A stretch of 64,000 bases of DNA, from the NCBI GenBank assembly GCA_963785815.1, contig CAWAWN010000003.1, forward strand, positions 868,001 through 932,000. Direction: 5' to 3'. Of this stretch, positions 47,063 to 55,772 are shown in pieces. A program made the translations under genes and the position numbers. Source of the DNA: UBA4742 sp963785815 (GTDB lineage Bacteria > Actinomycetota > Acidimicrobiia > Acidimicrobiales > Acidimicrobilacustridaceae). Under the pieces are notes generated by a model. It was given only the letters and a program-made list of their open reading frames with translations. It was not told the origin of the DNA and made no database searches. Within the stretch, counting starts at the first letter, position 1; the number at the start of each line of letters is the position of its first letter.

Positions 47063-49336
47063 TCAGCCCTGGTGGCGCTGGCGGATGATGTTGAGGGCCC
47101 CGCCGGCGCGGAACCACGCGATCTGCTCGTCGTTCATGGTGTGGGTGGCGGTGAAGGGCACCACCGTCCCGTCGGGCTTGTGGATCTCGCCCTGCACCGG
47201 TTGGTCGGGCGCCAGGTCGGCCAGGCCCAACAGGGAGATGCGGTCCTGCTCGCCGATCTCGTCGTAGGTGGCCGGATCGGTGAACCACAGCGGCAGCACG
47301 CCCTGCTTCTTGAGGTTGGTCTCGGCGATGCGGGCGAACGAACGGCAGACGACCGCCTTGGCGTTGCGGAACCGGGGCTCCATGGCCGCGTGCTCACGTG
47401 ACGACCCCTCGCCGTAGTTCTCGTCGCCCACCGCGACCCAGCCCTGGCCGGCCTCGTGGTAGTGCTTGGCGATCTCGGGGTAGGGCTTGCGCTGGCCGTC
47501 CAGCACATCGAGACCCACGCCGGCCTCGCCGGTGTAGGCGTTGACGGCACCCAGGAAGAGGTTGCCGCTGATGTTCTCCAGGTGGCCGCGGTACTTCAAC
47601 CACGAGCCGGCCGCGGAGATGTGGTCGGTGGTGCACTTGCCCTGGGCCTTCACGAGCACGGGCAGGTCGATGAAGTCCTGCCCGTCCCACGCCGGGAAGG
47701 CCTCGAGCAGCTGGAGCCGGTCACTGGTGGGCGACACCACCACCTCGACGCCGGAGCCGTCGGTCGGCGGGGCGATGAACCCGCTCTCGCCGGGGGTGAA
47801 CCCCTGGGCCGGCAGCTCCTCGCCCACCGGCACCTCGAGCTGCACGGCCTGGCCGTCGGCGTTGGTCAGGGTGTCGGTCAGCGGGTTGAAGTCGACCGTG
47901 CCGGCCAGGGCGAGGGCCACCACCGTCTCGGGCGAGGTGACGAAGGCCAGGGTGGAGGCGAAGCCGTCGTTGCGCTTGGGGAAGTTGCGGTTGTAGGACG
48001 TGACGATGGTGTTGGCGTCGCCCTCGTGCACGTCGGAGCGGGCCCACTGGCCGATGCAGGGCCCGCAGGCGTTGGCCAGCACCACCGCACCGATGCGCTC
48101 GAAGTCGGCCAGCAGGCCGTCGCGCTCGATGGTGGCCCGCACCTGCTCGCTGCCCGGGGTGACCATGAGCTCGGTCTGGCAGGTGAGCCCGGCGGCGGCG
48201 GCCTGCCGGGCGATGGACGCGGCCCGGGTGATGTCCTCGTAGCTGGAGTTGGTGCACGACCCCACCAGTGCGGCGCTGATCTCGGTCGGCCACCCCTCGG
48301 CTCGGGCCTCGGCGCCCAGGTCGGACACGCGACGGGCGCGGTCGGGGGTGTGGGGACCGTTGATGAGCGGCTCGAGGGTGGACAGGTCGATCTCGATGAC
48401 CTGGTCGAAGTAGGAACCCGGGTCGGCCAGGACCTCGTCGTCGGCCCGGAGGTGCTGGGCCACGCCGCGGGCCGCCTCGGCCACCTCGGCGCGGCCGGTG
48501 GCCGTCAGGTAGCGGGCCATGGCGTCGTCGTAGGCGAAGATCGAGGTGGTGGCACCGATCTCGGCACCCATGTTGCAGATGGTGGCCTTGCCCGTGCAGC
48601 TGATCGAGGTGGCGCCCGGGCCGAAGTACTCGACGATGGCGCCGGTGCCGCCCCGCACGGTGAGGACCTCGGCCACCTTCAAGATGATGTCCTTGGGGGC
48701 CGACCAGCCGTTCAGCTCGCCGGTCAGGTGGACGCCGATGAGCTTGGGCCAGCGCACGTTGAACGGGTAGCCCGTCATGACGTCGACCGCGTCGGCGCCG
48801 CCCACCCCGATGGCCACCATGCCCAGGCCGCCGGCGTTGGGGGTGTGGCTGTCGGTGCCGATCATCATGCCGCCGGGGAAGGCGTACTGCTCGAGCACGA
48901 CCTGGTGGATGATGCCCGAGCCGGGCTTCCAGAAGCCCACGCCGTAGCGGGCCGACACGGACTCGAGGAAGTCGTAGACCTCGTGGTTGGTCTCCAGGGC
49001 GGCCAGCAGGTCGACCTTGCCGTCCTCGCGGGCCTGGATGAGGTGGTCGCAGTGCACGGTGGCGGGCACCGCCACCTGGGGGAGCCCGGCGGTCATGAAC
49101 TGCAGCAGCGCCATCTGGGCGGTGGCGTCCTGCATGGCCACCCGGTCGGGATCGAGGTCGGTGTAGGACTTGCCCCGCTCCAGGGCCTGGCGGGGGTCGC
49201 GCAGGTGGTTGACCAGCACCTTCTCCGCGTAGGTCAGCGGTCGACCCATCTGGGAGCGTCCGCCCTCCACCCGTTGGCCGAGGCGCTCGTACACCGAGTT
49301 GATGAGGTCGATCGGGGTGCTGGCGGTCACGGCCAT
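47063..49336 (-). CDS. acn: Aconitate hydratase
   Basis: 757 aa. The 4Fe-4S ligands are in VGSCTNSS and ANACGPCIGQW. HPD-like motifs (GTDSHTPNAGGLG) and GEGSSREHAAMEPRF (swivelling domain) are intact. Interconverts citrate and isocitrate in the TCA cycle. GAGGAG lies 7 bp before the ATG. A GntR gene is divergent 120 bp away and may regulate it. The size fits the mitochondrial-type aconitase rather than AcnA/IRP1 (~890 aa). Confidence 0.95.
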   Translation of the reverse strand: MAVTASTPIDLINSVYERLGQRVEGGRSQMGRPLTYAEKVLVNHLRDPRQALERGKSYTDLDPDRVAMQDATAQMALLQFMTAGLPQVAVPATVHCDHLIQAREDGKVDLLAALETNHEVYDFLESVSARYGVGFWKPGSGIIHQVVLEQYAFPGGMMIGTDSHTPNAGGLGMVAIGVGGADAVDVMTGYPFNVRWPKLIGVHLTGELNGWSAPKDIILKVAEVLTVRGGTGAIVEYFGPGATSISCTGKATICNMGAEIGATTSIFAYDDAMARYLTATGRAEVAEAARGVAQHLRADDEVLADPGSYFDQVIEIDLSTLEPLINGPHTPDRARRVSDLGAEARAEGWPTEISAALVGSCTNSSYEDITRAASIARQAAAAGLTCQTELMVTPGSEQVRATIERDGLLADFERIGAVVLANACGPCIGQWARSDVHEGDANTIVTSYNRNFPKRNDGFASTLAFVTSPETVVALALAGTVDFNPLTDTLTNADGQAVQLEVPVGEELPAQGFTPGESGFIAPPTDGSGVEVVVSPTSDRLQLLEAFPAWDGQDFIDLPVLVKAQGKCTTDHISAAGSWLKYRGHLENISGNLFLGAVNAYTGEAGVGLDVLDGQRKPYPEIAKHYHEAGQGWVAVGDENYGEGSSREHAAMEPRFRNAKAVVCRSFARIAETNLKKQGVLPLWFTDPATYDEIGEQDRISLLGLADLAPDQPVQGEIHKPDGTVVPFTATHTMNDEQIAWFRAGGALNIIRQRHQG

Positions 49337-49440
49337 GGTTGGCTCCTCGGGCTGGCGGTCGGGTGCGTGGGCGGGACGGAGCTGCGATCTGGGCGCCGCT
49401 GAGGCTTGTACCCCAGGCAGTGGACAGGTCGCCCTATGTA

Positions 49441-49458
49441 GACAAGTATATGACAAGT
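49441..49458. promoter_or_regulatory. Direct repeat at the GntR start (GACAAGT x2)
   Basis: GACAAGT occurs at 49441-49447 and 49452-49458, one helical turn apart. The second copy overlaps the GTG start codon of the GntR gene, with TATGTA just upstream. It is a possible operator for autoregulation and for the divergent aconitase gene. Confidence 0.45.
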
Positions 49459-50188
49459 GCGCCAGACCCGCTACCAGCAGATCGCCGACGGCCTCCGCCA
49501 ACGGGTGTCGGCCGGCGAGTTCACGCCGGGCCGGTTGCTGCCCAGCGAGGCCGAGCTGTCCCAGACCTACGGGGCCAGTCGGGTGACCGTCCGACGAGCG
49601 CTCGAGGTGCTGCGCGACGAGGGGTTGGTCGACTCGCGCCAGGGCTTCGGGTGGTTCGTGTCCGCCGATCCGGTGCGCCAGTCGCTGGGTCGGTTGGGCA
49701 CCATCGAGAGCCAGCTGCTGGCCGAGGGGGTGCGCTCCGAGCGCCGCATCCTCGACTTCCGGTTCCTGGCCGCCCCGAGCCGGGTGCGCGAGCTGCTGGG
49801 CTCCGACACGGTGCTGCGGGTCCGGCGCCTGAACCTGGCCGACGACGAGCCTTTCGCCCTGGTGACGGTGTGGTGCCCGGAGCGCTATGGCGCCGAGCTG
49901 TCCCGGGCCGACGTCGAGCGCTCCCCGTTCTACGAGCTGCTCGACGTCGAGCTGGGCGGCGCCACCCAGACCATCGGCGCGGCAGCCGCCTCGGCCCGCG
50001 ATTCCGAGCTGCTGGCCATCCCCGAGGGCTCCCCCGTGTTGCGCTGCGAGAGGATCACGGCCACCACCGACGGAGAGGTGGTCCTGGTCAGCGAGCACAC
50101 CTTCCCCGCCCACCTGACCGAGTTCGTGGTCGACCTGCCCCATGCCGAGGCGTCCATCGCGCCCGAAGGTCTTCGCCTGGTCGAGTGA
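49457..50188 (+). CDS. GntR-family (HutC/UTRA) transcriptional regulator
   Basis: 243 aa. N-terminal winged HTH: RYQQIADGLRQRVSAGEF, LLPSEAELSQTYGASRVTVRRALEVLRDEG. C-terminal UTRA ligand domain (about 80-240, VRELLGSDTVLRVRRLNLADDEPFALV). GTG start at 49457, possibly leaderless. Divergent from aconitase (120 bp apart), suggesting control of that gene by a TCA-related metabolite; this is inference. Confidence 0.9.
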   Translation: MRQTRYQQIADGLRQRVSAGEFTPGRLLPSEAELSQTYGASRVTVRRALEVLRDEGLVDSRQGFGWFVSADPVRQSLGRLGTIESQLLAEGVRSERRILDFRFLAAPSRVRELLGSDTVLRVRRLNLADDEPFALVTVWCPERYGAELSRADVERSPFYELLDVELGGATQTIGAAAASARDSELLAIPEGSPVLRCERITATTDGEVVLVSEHTFPAHLTEFVVDLPHAEASIAPEGLRLVE

Positions 50189-50203
50189 CCCCGGAAGCAC
50201 CGT

Positions 50204-50252
50204 GAACCTGTCAGCTCAGCGACCCCATTGGGCCCCGTGAGCTGACAGGTTC
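50204..50252. terminator. Terminator between GntR and the DUF4190 protein
   Basis: GAACCTGTCAGCTCA (50204-50218) and TGAGCTGACAGGTTC (50238-50252) are perfect 15-bp inverted arms around a 19-nt loop. It lies between two convergent genes and likely ends both transcripts. Confidence 0.8.
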
Positions 50253-50300
50253 GTCGGTTTCGGCTCGTCGGGGTGGTGCGAACGTCGAGCCCGGATCGGG

Positions 50301-50999
50301 TCAGGGCGTGGTGGTCGTGGTCGGGACGTACAGCACGTGGTGGCCCGTGGCGAACAGGTACAGCCAGACCACCCACTCGATGACCGCCACCCCGCCCATG
50401 ATCATCCCGGCCAGGGCCATGCCATTGCCGCCCAGCCGACCGTTCGAGGTGCGGATCCGGTAGCGCGCCTGTGACCCCTGGTAGATGGCGACGGCGCCCA
50501 GGATCACCCCGCAGCAGACCAGCGACAGGATGCCGCACACCAGCGCGGCCACCGCTCCCTTGGCGCGACCGACGGGGCGAGGCGAGTAGGTGGAGGCGTA
50601 GGCCGGGTCGGCTCGGGGCACGAACGGCATGCCCTGGTCGGGCCGCGGTGGTGGCTGGTCCTGCCACCCACCTCGGCCGGGCTCCTGCCACCACGAGGGG
50701 GTCTCGCCGCCGTCGGGTCGGCTCCACCAGGGAGCGTCACCGCCCGGCGGTGGCTGCGCGCCACCTCCCGGCGGCGAGTGCGGGCCGGGGCCAGGAGGCG
50801 GTTGCGGGCCCCTTCCTGGCGCCGGCTGTGGGCCGGGCCCCGGTGGCTGCTGGCTGTAGGGGGTCTGGCCGTATGGCGGCGGGCCGTGGTGGGGCGAGCC
50901 GGGCGGCGGGCCGTGGTGGGGCGAGCCGGGCGGCGGGCCGTGGTGGGGCGCGTCGCGGGTTGGGCCGGCGCCACCGGGGGGCTGGGGGGGATCGCTCAT
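50301..50999 (-). CDS. Proline-rich DUF4190 membrane protein
   Basis: 232 aa. The first ~145 residues are Pro/Gly-rich and disordered, including HHGPPPGSP repeats that arise from a 27-bp DNA repeat. The C-terminal DUF4190 module has two transmembrane helices (GAVAALVCGILSLVCCGVILG and GMALAGMIMGGVAVIEWVVW) and a Thr-rich end. Similar proteins of actinobacteria are envelope-associated with no known function. First of three similar low-complexity membrane proteins here. Confidence 0.8.
   Translation of the reverse strand: MSDPPQPPGGAGPTRDAPHHGPPPGSPHHGPPPGSPHHGPPPYGQTPYSQQPPGPGPQPAPGRGPQPPPGPGPHSPPGGGAQPPPGGDAPWWSRPDGGETPSWWQEPGRGGWQDQPPPRPDQGMPFVPRADPAYASTYSPRPVGRAKGAVAALVCGILSLVCCGVILGAVAIYQGSQARYRIRTSNGRLGGNGMALAGMIMGGVAVIEWVVWLYLFATGHHVLYVPTTTTTP
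50881..50950. repeat. 27-bp tandem repeat (2.6 copies)
   Basis: The unit beginning GGGCCGTGGTGGGGCGAGCC is repeated twice fully and once in part. Being a multiple of three, it keeps frame and encodes the HHGPPPGSP repeats of the DUF4190 protein. Copy number may vary between strains. Confidence 0.9.
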
Positions 51000-51028
51000 C
51001 GCGGGTGGCGGGGTGGGGAGGGGCCGGG

Positions 51029-52144
51029 TCAGTTGAGGTGGAGCGAGGCCACGTAGGGTGCCACCAGGTTGAAGGTGGTGGCCGCCGCGTCCGCCCCCGC
51101 CACGACCGTCACCACCACCGCGTGGGTGCCGCGCACGGCGACGGTGGCCTGACCCGACACCGGCTCGCCCATCTCCGAGCCGGAGTAGGACAGGACGACG
51201 GCCGCCGTGCCGTCCGCCAGGGTGGTGTTCGTCGTCCCGTCCACGTGGAGAGAGGTCGTGGCGCTGAACCCCCGCATGCTCTGGGCCACGTAGTCCTTGA
51301 GCGAGATCGGGGCGGCGAAGGTCTGGGTGACGATGTTCAGGCTGGATCGGAACCCGCCGTAGTTCACGCCGGTCAGGTACCACAGCTGGATGCCCCCGAT
51401 GCTGCCGGGTGGCGGTTCCCAGGCGGTGTTCACGTCGATCGAGTAGACCCCGGCGGGATCGTTGAACGGGGTGCTGTCCGGCGGTGGGGCGACCAGGGTG
51501 GTGCTCGGTGCCGACGACGAGGTGGTGGTCGACGTCCCAGACCCGGTGCCGCTGGATGGCGTGGTCAGCCCCTGGCTGGACGACACGGTCGACTTGTGGC
51601 CGAGGATCGAGACCGACAGCACGATGATGACGGCCAGGGCGACGGCGATGGCCGCCCCGATGGAGGCCCAGGAGAGCCAGGAGCGGTCGCGGGGGCCCGG
51701 CGCTGGCGTGGCGGTCGACGTGGCGGTCGCTCCGGTGCCGTAGCCGTAGCCGTAGGGCGATCCGGTGGCGGCCGAACCCATCCCCCCAGCGCCGTAGCTG
51801 GAGCCAGCCCCGAAGTCGGTGCCGTAGCTGGAGCCGGTGCCGTAAGTGCCGGTGCCGTAGGCGCCGCGGCCATAGGTGGAGTCGGTGCAGTAGGAGCCGG
51901 TGCCGTAGCTGGAGCTGGTGCCATGGGCGGAGCTGGCAGGGTCCTGACCGCCGCTGGTCGGATCGCTGGTCGAGCCGGGTCCGGGTGGCGCGGGTGGCGG
52001 AGGTGCCTGGGACGCCGCGTTGGGAGGGGGAGGCGCGGAGTGGGGGATGTGGGCACGGGTGTCATCGGTCCATGTCGCGCCGTCCCACCAGCGCAGCTGG
52101 GAGGCATCGCTCGGGTCGCTGTACCAGCCTGGGATCGGGTTCAT
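51029..52144 (-). CDS. DUF2510 membrane-anchored protein, Tyr/Gly/Ser-rich
   Basis: 371 aa. An N-terminal DUF2510 domain (PGWYSDPSDASQLRWWDGATW) is followed by a disordered Pro-rich and Tyr/Gly/Ser-rich linker (about 35-150, SSYGTGS-type repeats). Then comes a transmembrane helix (GAAIAVALAVIIVLSVSIL) and an external domain (about 200-371) after a Ser/Thr linker. The topology suggests a cytoplasmic DUF2510 and an extracellular C-terminal domain of unknown function. Its ATG overlaps the stop of the upstream DUF2510 gene (ATGA). Confidence 0.82.
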   Translation of the reverse strand: MNPIPGWYSDPSDASQLRWWDGATWTDDTRAHIPHSAPPPPNAASQAPPPPAPPGPGSTSDPTSGGQDPASSAHGTSSSYGTGSYCTDSTYGRGAYGTGTYGTGSSYGTDFGAGSSYGAGGMGSAATGSPYGYGYGTGATATSTATPAPGPRDRSWLSWASIGAAIAVALAVIIVLSVSILGHKSTVSSSQGLTTPSSGTGSGTSTTTSSSAPSTTLVAPPPDSTPFNDPAGVYSIDVNTAWEPPPGSIGGIQLWYLTGVNYGGFRSSLNIVTQTFAAPISLKDYVAQSMRGFSATTSLHVDGTTNTTLADGTAAVVLSYSGSEMGEPVSGQATVAVRGTHAVVVTVVAGADAAATTFNLVAPYVASLHLN

Positions 52145-53040
52145 GACGTGCCCGTCAGCGCGATGGTGCGGGCGTAGGGCAGCAACGCCGGAAGGCAGGT
52201 CGAGGCGGTGGCCGCCGGGCAGAGCAACAGCACCATGGCCCCCGTGTCGCCCTTGGAGGCCACCAGCGCGTCACCCACCAGATCGGCACCGACGTTGACC
52301 GGGTTGGCCGGGTTGGCCGGGTTGGTGTGCAGGTGGATGGTGCCGGCGGCCGATCCGTCGGCCAGCTGGTCGGTGCCGGTCCGGTCCACCAGGTACAGCG
52401 GGGTGGGGACCGGGCCCTGTCCGGTCGGGTCGAGCGACGCGGCGTCGCTCTGGGTCAGGGTGGCGGCCGGCTGGGGCGAGTCGAGCCGCGACGGCAGCAC
52501 CTGGACCTTGGCCGTGTTCGACGCGTCGAGGGTCACGCTCCACGTCGCGGAGTTGGAGATCCCGGGCAGGCCGGCCTTCCAGGTGGGTCCGGTGGCGATG
52601 GTGCAAAGCGAACCCGTGTCGGTGTAGGCCGAGTCGTTCGGACCCACGGTGACCCCGGGTGTGGCGGTCGTGGTGGTCAGGTCGTTCGACTGCGCGGTCG
52701 GCTCCGAGCTGGAGTGGTGCGAGGAGATCAGCACCATCCCGACCACGAGGAGGATGGCCGCGCCGGCCAACCCCAGCCAGAGGACCGGTGATCGGCGCGG
52801 ACTCGCGGGAGCCGGCCGGGCCGGTTGGTAGAGCGATCCGGGTGAGGTGCCGAATCGGGGCGGGTCGAACGTGGCCCGGCTCTCGGTCGAGGTGGCCGGG
52901 CGCCACGAGTCCGGAGCTCGGCCTGGGCTCGCCGACGGCCCTGGCGGACGTAGCTCCGATCCCCACGTCACGCCGTCCCACCACCGCAGTCCGGGCTGCC
53001 CGCCCGGGTCCTGGTACCAGCCTGGTTCCCCCGCGCTCAT
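52141..53040 (-). CDS. DUF2510 membrane-anchored protein
   Basis: 299 aa. The DUF2510 domain (PGWYQDPGGQPGLRWWDGVTW) is at the start, a transmembrane helix is near 88-105 (LWLGLAGAAILLVVGMVLI), and an external Ser/Thr-rich domain follows. A 9-bp in-frame repeat (GTTGGCCGG, 52294-52329) encodes NPA repeats. It is the upstream partner of the other DUF2510 gene (4-bp overlap), so both membrane proteins are made together. The function is unknown. Confidence 0.82.
   Translation of the reverse strand: MSAGEPGWYQDPGGQPGLRWWDGVTWGSELRPPGPSASPGRAPDSWRPATSTESRATFDPPRFGTSPGSLYQPARPAPASPRRSPVLWLGLAGAAILLVVGMVLISSHHSSSEPTAQSNDLTTTTATPGVTVGPNDSAYTDTGSLCTIATGPTWKAGLPGISNSATWSVTLDASNTAKVQVLPSRLDSPQPAATLTQSDAASLDPTGQGPVPTPLYLVDRTGTDQLADGSAAGTIHLHTNPANPANPVNVGADLVGDALVASKGDTGAMVLLLCPAATASTCLPALLPYARTIALTGTS
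52294..52329. repeat. 9-bp tandem repeat inside the DUF2510 gene
   Basis: GTTGACCGG, GTTGGCCGG, GTTGGCCGG and GTTGGTGTG occur in a row. On the coding strand they specify repeated Asn-Pro-Ala. In-frame slippage would change repeat number without breaking the gene. Confidence 0.75.
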
Positions 53041-53175
53041 CTCGTCTCCGTCGGCCGCGTCCCGATGACCTTGAGTCTCCCACGACTCACCTGGTCGGGG
53101 GGACCGTCGGATGGGACCCGCATGCCGAAGGCGCCCGCAGGGAGGCCCCGCCGACCGAAGGGCCAGGAAGGTCGG

Positions 53176-54165
53176 TCAGGCCAGATCGGGCCAGCGGCGC
53201 TTGGGGGTGCGGCGACGCTTGGGGCCGCGGTCGCCCAGCTGCCAGGTGCGCCGCCAGGCGCCCAGCTCCGGTCCTTGCAGCGTGGGGGTCTCACCTCGAT
53301 GGGCCCGCTGGCGAGCGGTCCACCAGTCGTCGCGCGTCTCGTCGGCCAGCGCCGCCACCGTGGCCTCGATGCGGGCCCCGAAGCGGCGGGAGTCCTCGTC
53401 GTCGCGGGCCCGGATGGGGGCGCCGAAGGTGATGGTGGTGGACGACGGCTGGGGGATGGTCCGGCCCTTGCGCAGGATGCGTCCCGTCCCCTCCAGGTGG
53501 ATCGGCACGACCGGCACGTCGCAGCGCATGGACAGGTAGGCCGCCCCGCCCCGGAAGGGCTGGCCCCACCCGTCGGGGCTGCGCCCGCCCTCGGGGAAGA
53601 TGAGCATGCTCCAGCCGTCGCCGATGAGGCCGGCCGCGTCGTCGGCCGACTTGCGGCCCACCTTGGTGCGCTCGATGGGGATGGCCCCGATGACCAGGGC
53701 GGAGAGCGGCGCGGTGACGCGGTTGCCGAAGAAGTAGTCGGCGGCCGCGGCGATGAACATGTGGTGGCGCCATGGCTCGGGGATGGCCGACAGTGCGAGA
53801 GGGGTGTCGACGTGGCTGTGGTGGTTGGCCGCGAAGATGACCGGGCCCTCGAGGTCGGCCAGGCGGTCCACCCCCCGGATGCGGGGCGCGGCCAGGGCCC
53901 GCAGGGCCGGGGTCACCGCGCCGTCGAGCAGCAGCACCCGGGCCATGCGGGCCGGATAGCGCCGGGCCCACTCGGTGTCGTAGTTGGCGCCCAGCGGGCT
54001 CGGTCGGCGAGGGACCTCGACGCCGCGCGGGGTGGTCGGAGCCAGAACCGGGAAGGCCAGGTGCCGCCGGGCGGCGGCCACGCTCACGCGACCGGCCGCC
54101 ACCGCCGTGGTGCGGTTCACGGGGATGCGCTTGGCCAGCTCGCGGACCTTGCGGGACTCGGTCAC
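53176..54165 (-). CDS. PlsC-type acyltransferase, last gene of the lipid operon
   Basis: 329 aa. The glycerolipid acyltransferase boxes are clear: NHHSHVDTP (NHxxxxD), IPIERTKVGRKS and IFPEGGRSPDG. The C-terminus is Lys/Arg-rich (KRRRTPKRRW), suggesting membrane contact. GTG at 54165 overlaps the LarA-like stop (GTGA). In this operon it would acylate the product of the reductase/dehydrogenase/LarA steps. Confidence 0.87.
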   Translation of the reverse strand: MTESRKVRELAKRIPVNRTTAVAAGRVSVAAARRHLAFPVLAPTTPRGVEVPRRPSPLGANYDTEWARRYPARMARVLLLDGAVTPALRALAAPRIRGVDRLADLEGPVIFAANHHSHVDTPLALSAIPEPWRHHMFIAAAADYFFGNRVTAPLSALVIGAIPIERTKVGRKSADDAAGLIGDGWSMLIFPEGGRSPDGWGQPFRGGAAYLSMRCDVPVVPIHLEGTGRILRKGRTIPQPSSTTITFGAPIRARDDEDSRRFGARIEATVAALADETRDDWWTARQRAHRGETPTLQGPELGAWRRTWQLGDRGPKRRRTPKRRWPDLA

Positions 54166-55772
54166 GTCACGTCCGCCATGAGCACCGGCGGGTTGTGCAG
54201 GTGGGTGATGGAGGCGCCGGCACCGACGGTGTCGGTGGCCATCTCCAGGGCGTCCTGGAGGGTGGAGGCCGGCATGAAGCCCAGTCGGCGCACCGCCCGC
54301 GTGTCGCCGCCGACGATGATGACCCGACCCAGGTGCTGGAGGGCGTGCGCACCCCAGTACCACATGTAGAACGGGTGGACGCCGTGGTAGGCGTAGGACG
54401 TGCGGTAGAGGTGGCGGTACCACTCGTCGTTGGCGAAGTCGACCTCGAAGCGCTTCTCGATCTCGATGGGGTCGGTGGTCTCGGCCAGCACCTGCTCGAA
54501 GAAGTCGATGTAGCTCGGGTGGTGGACCGGGTGGAACTCCCAGGGCGTGGGGTGGCTCATGATGAGCACGCCGCCTTCGCGCACCGGGGGCTTCCCCCGG
54601 TAGAGGTTGAAGAAGTAGCCGAGCCCGAGGCACATGACCAGGATCGGGTTCATGATCGAGTTCACGTTGTAGGGACAGATGTAGGGCAGCCCCATGGTCA
54701 GGATGTCGGTTTGGCCCTCGACCGGCACCAGGTGCTGGCGCAGCACCATCTTGGTGGTCTTCTCGTGCACGGCTTCGACCTCGCCGGCCTGCACCGAGGT
54801 CATCTGGTGGGGCGCCTTCCAGCCCTGGAAGGCGGCGCGGCGCTGGCGCGCCGACATGTGGTCCAACCCGGCCTTGAGCCCCAGGAAGGTGAGGCGGTCG
54901 CGACCCGACCACTCCCACTCGCGCTTCTGGAGCACGCCGAGCGGGCCCTCGGTGCCGAACACGTTGTTGTTGATGGTGGTCTCGATCTGGAAGACGTTGA
55001 CCCCGGCGTCGCGCAGCACCTTGCCCATGCGCCAGTTCGACGAGTGCAGCTCGCTGTGGTGGCGGTCCATGAACGACTTGGAGTGCTGCATGGTCGTCAC
55101 GTTGTGGTGGTGGCGGATGCTTCGGTAGCTGGCCAGGCCGGTGGCCGTGCTCTTCCACCCCCCGTCCATCGAGACGATGTTGATGTTCACGTAGACCAGC
55201 AGGTCGCTGGTGGCAGCCCGCTTGTTGATCTCCACCTCCTCGCCCTGGTCCGTGGTGCCCACCAGGGTGAGGTTGTCGGGGTCCTCGGCGTCGTGGTTGT
55301 AGAGCAGGCCGTGGGGGGCGAACGAGTCGTAGACCCGGTCGCCGACCGCGTGGCGCAGCTCGTCCTCGGTCATGCGCCGGTGCAGGGCCAGCGCCGCGAT
55401 CAGCTCCACGTCGTCGACGCCGGCGGCGGCGGCCAGGTCGAGCACCTGCTCGATGACCCGCTGGCGGATGTCGGGCCGGCGCATGGGGGGCAGGGGCAGC
55501 GAGATGTCGTCGAAGGCGATGGTCAGCTTCATGCCCGGTCGCAGCAGGTCGGGCAGCGGCGCGCGGTCGCCCTCGGGGTGGAGCAGGGCGTGGTGGATGG
55601 CGCCCTCGATGTCGTCGAGCGGCTCGAGCGGCTCGGACGGGTACACGACCCGGCTGCGTCCCGGCGGCAGCTTCTCCAGCCGGAAGCTGTCGCCGTGGTG
55701 GAACAGCACCGGCGGCGTGGACCGGTCGACCTCGAGCACGAACCCCGGGCGGGGAGGCTTGACGGCACTCAT
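54162..55772 (-). CDS. Lactate-racemase-like (LarA/DUF2088) protein
   Basis: 536 aa. Recognisable LarA/DUF2088 features are LTIAFDDISLPLPPMRRPDIR, the ALHRRMTEDEL motif (LarA GLHRPMT) and MDGGWKSTATGLASYRSI. LarA enzymes carry a nickel-pincer nucleotide and racemise or epimerise 2-hydroxyacids. No larBCE cofactor-synthesis genes are in the window, so cofactor supply is unknown. It overlaps both neighbours by 4 bp (ATG at 55772, GTGA with the PlsC gene), so it is a central part of the lipid operon. Confidence 0.8.
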   Translation of the reverse strand: MSAVKPPRPGFVLEVDRSTPPVLFHHGDSFRLEKLPPGRSRVVYPSEPLEPLDDIEGAIHHALLHPEGDRAPLPDLLRPGMKLTIAFDDISLPLPPMRRPDIRQRVIEQVLDLAAAAGVDDVELIAALALHRRMTEDELRHAVGDRVYDSFAPHGLLYNHDAEDPDNLTLVGTTDQGEEVEINKRAATSDLLVYVNINIVSMDGGWKSTATGLASYRSIRHHHNVTTMQHSKSFMDRHHSELHSSNWRMGKVLRDAGVNVFQIETTINNNVFGTEGPLGVLQKREWEWSGRDRLTFLGLKAGLDHMSARQRRAAFQGWKAPHQMTSVQAGEVEAVHEKTTKMVLRQHLVPVEGQTDILTMGLPYICPYNVNSIMNPILVMCLGLGYFFNLYRGKPPVREGGVLIMSHPTPWEFHPVHHPSYIDFFEQVLAETTDPIEIEKRFEVDFANDEWYRHLYRTSYAYHGVHPFYMWYWGAHALQHLGRVIIVGGDTRAVRRLGFMPASTLQDALEMATDTVGAGASITHLHNPPVLMADVT

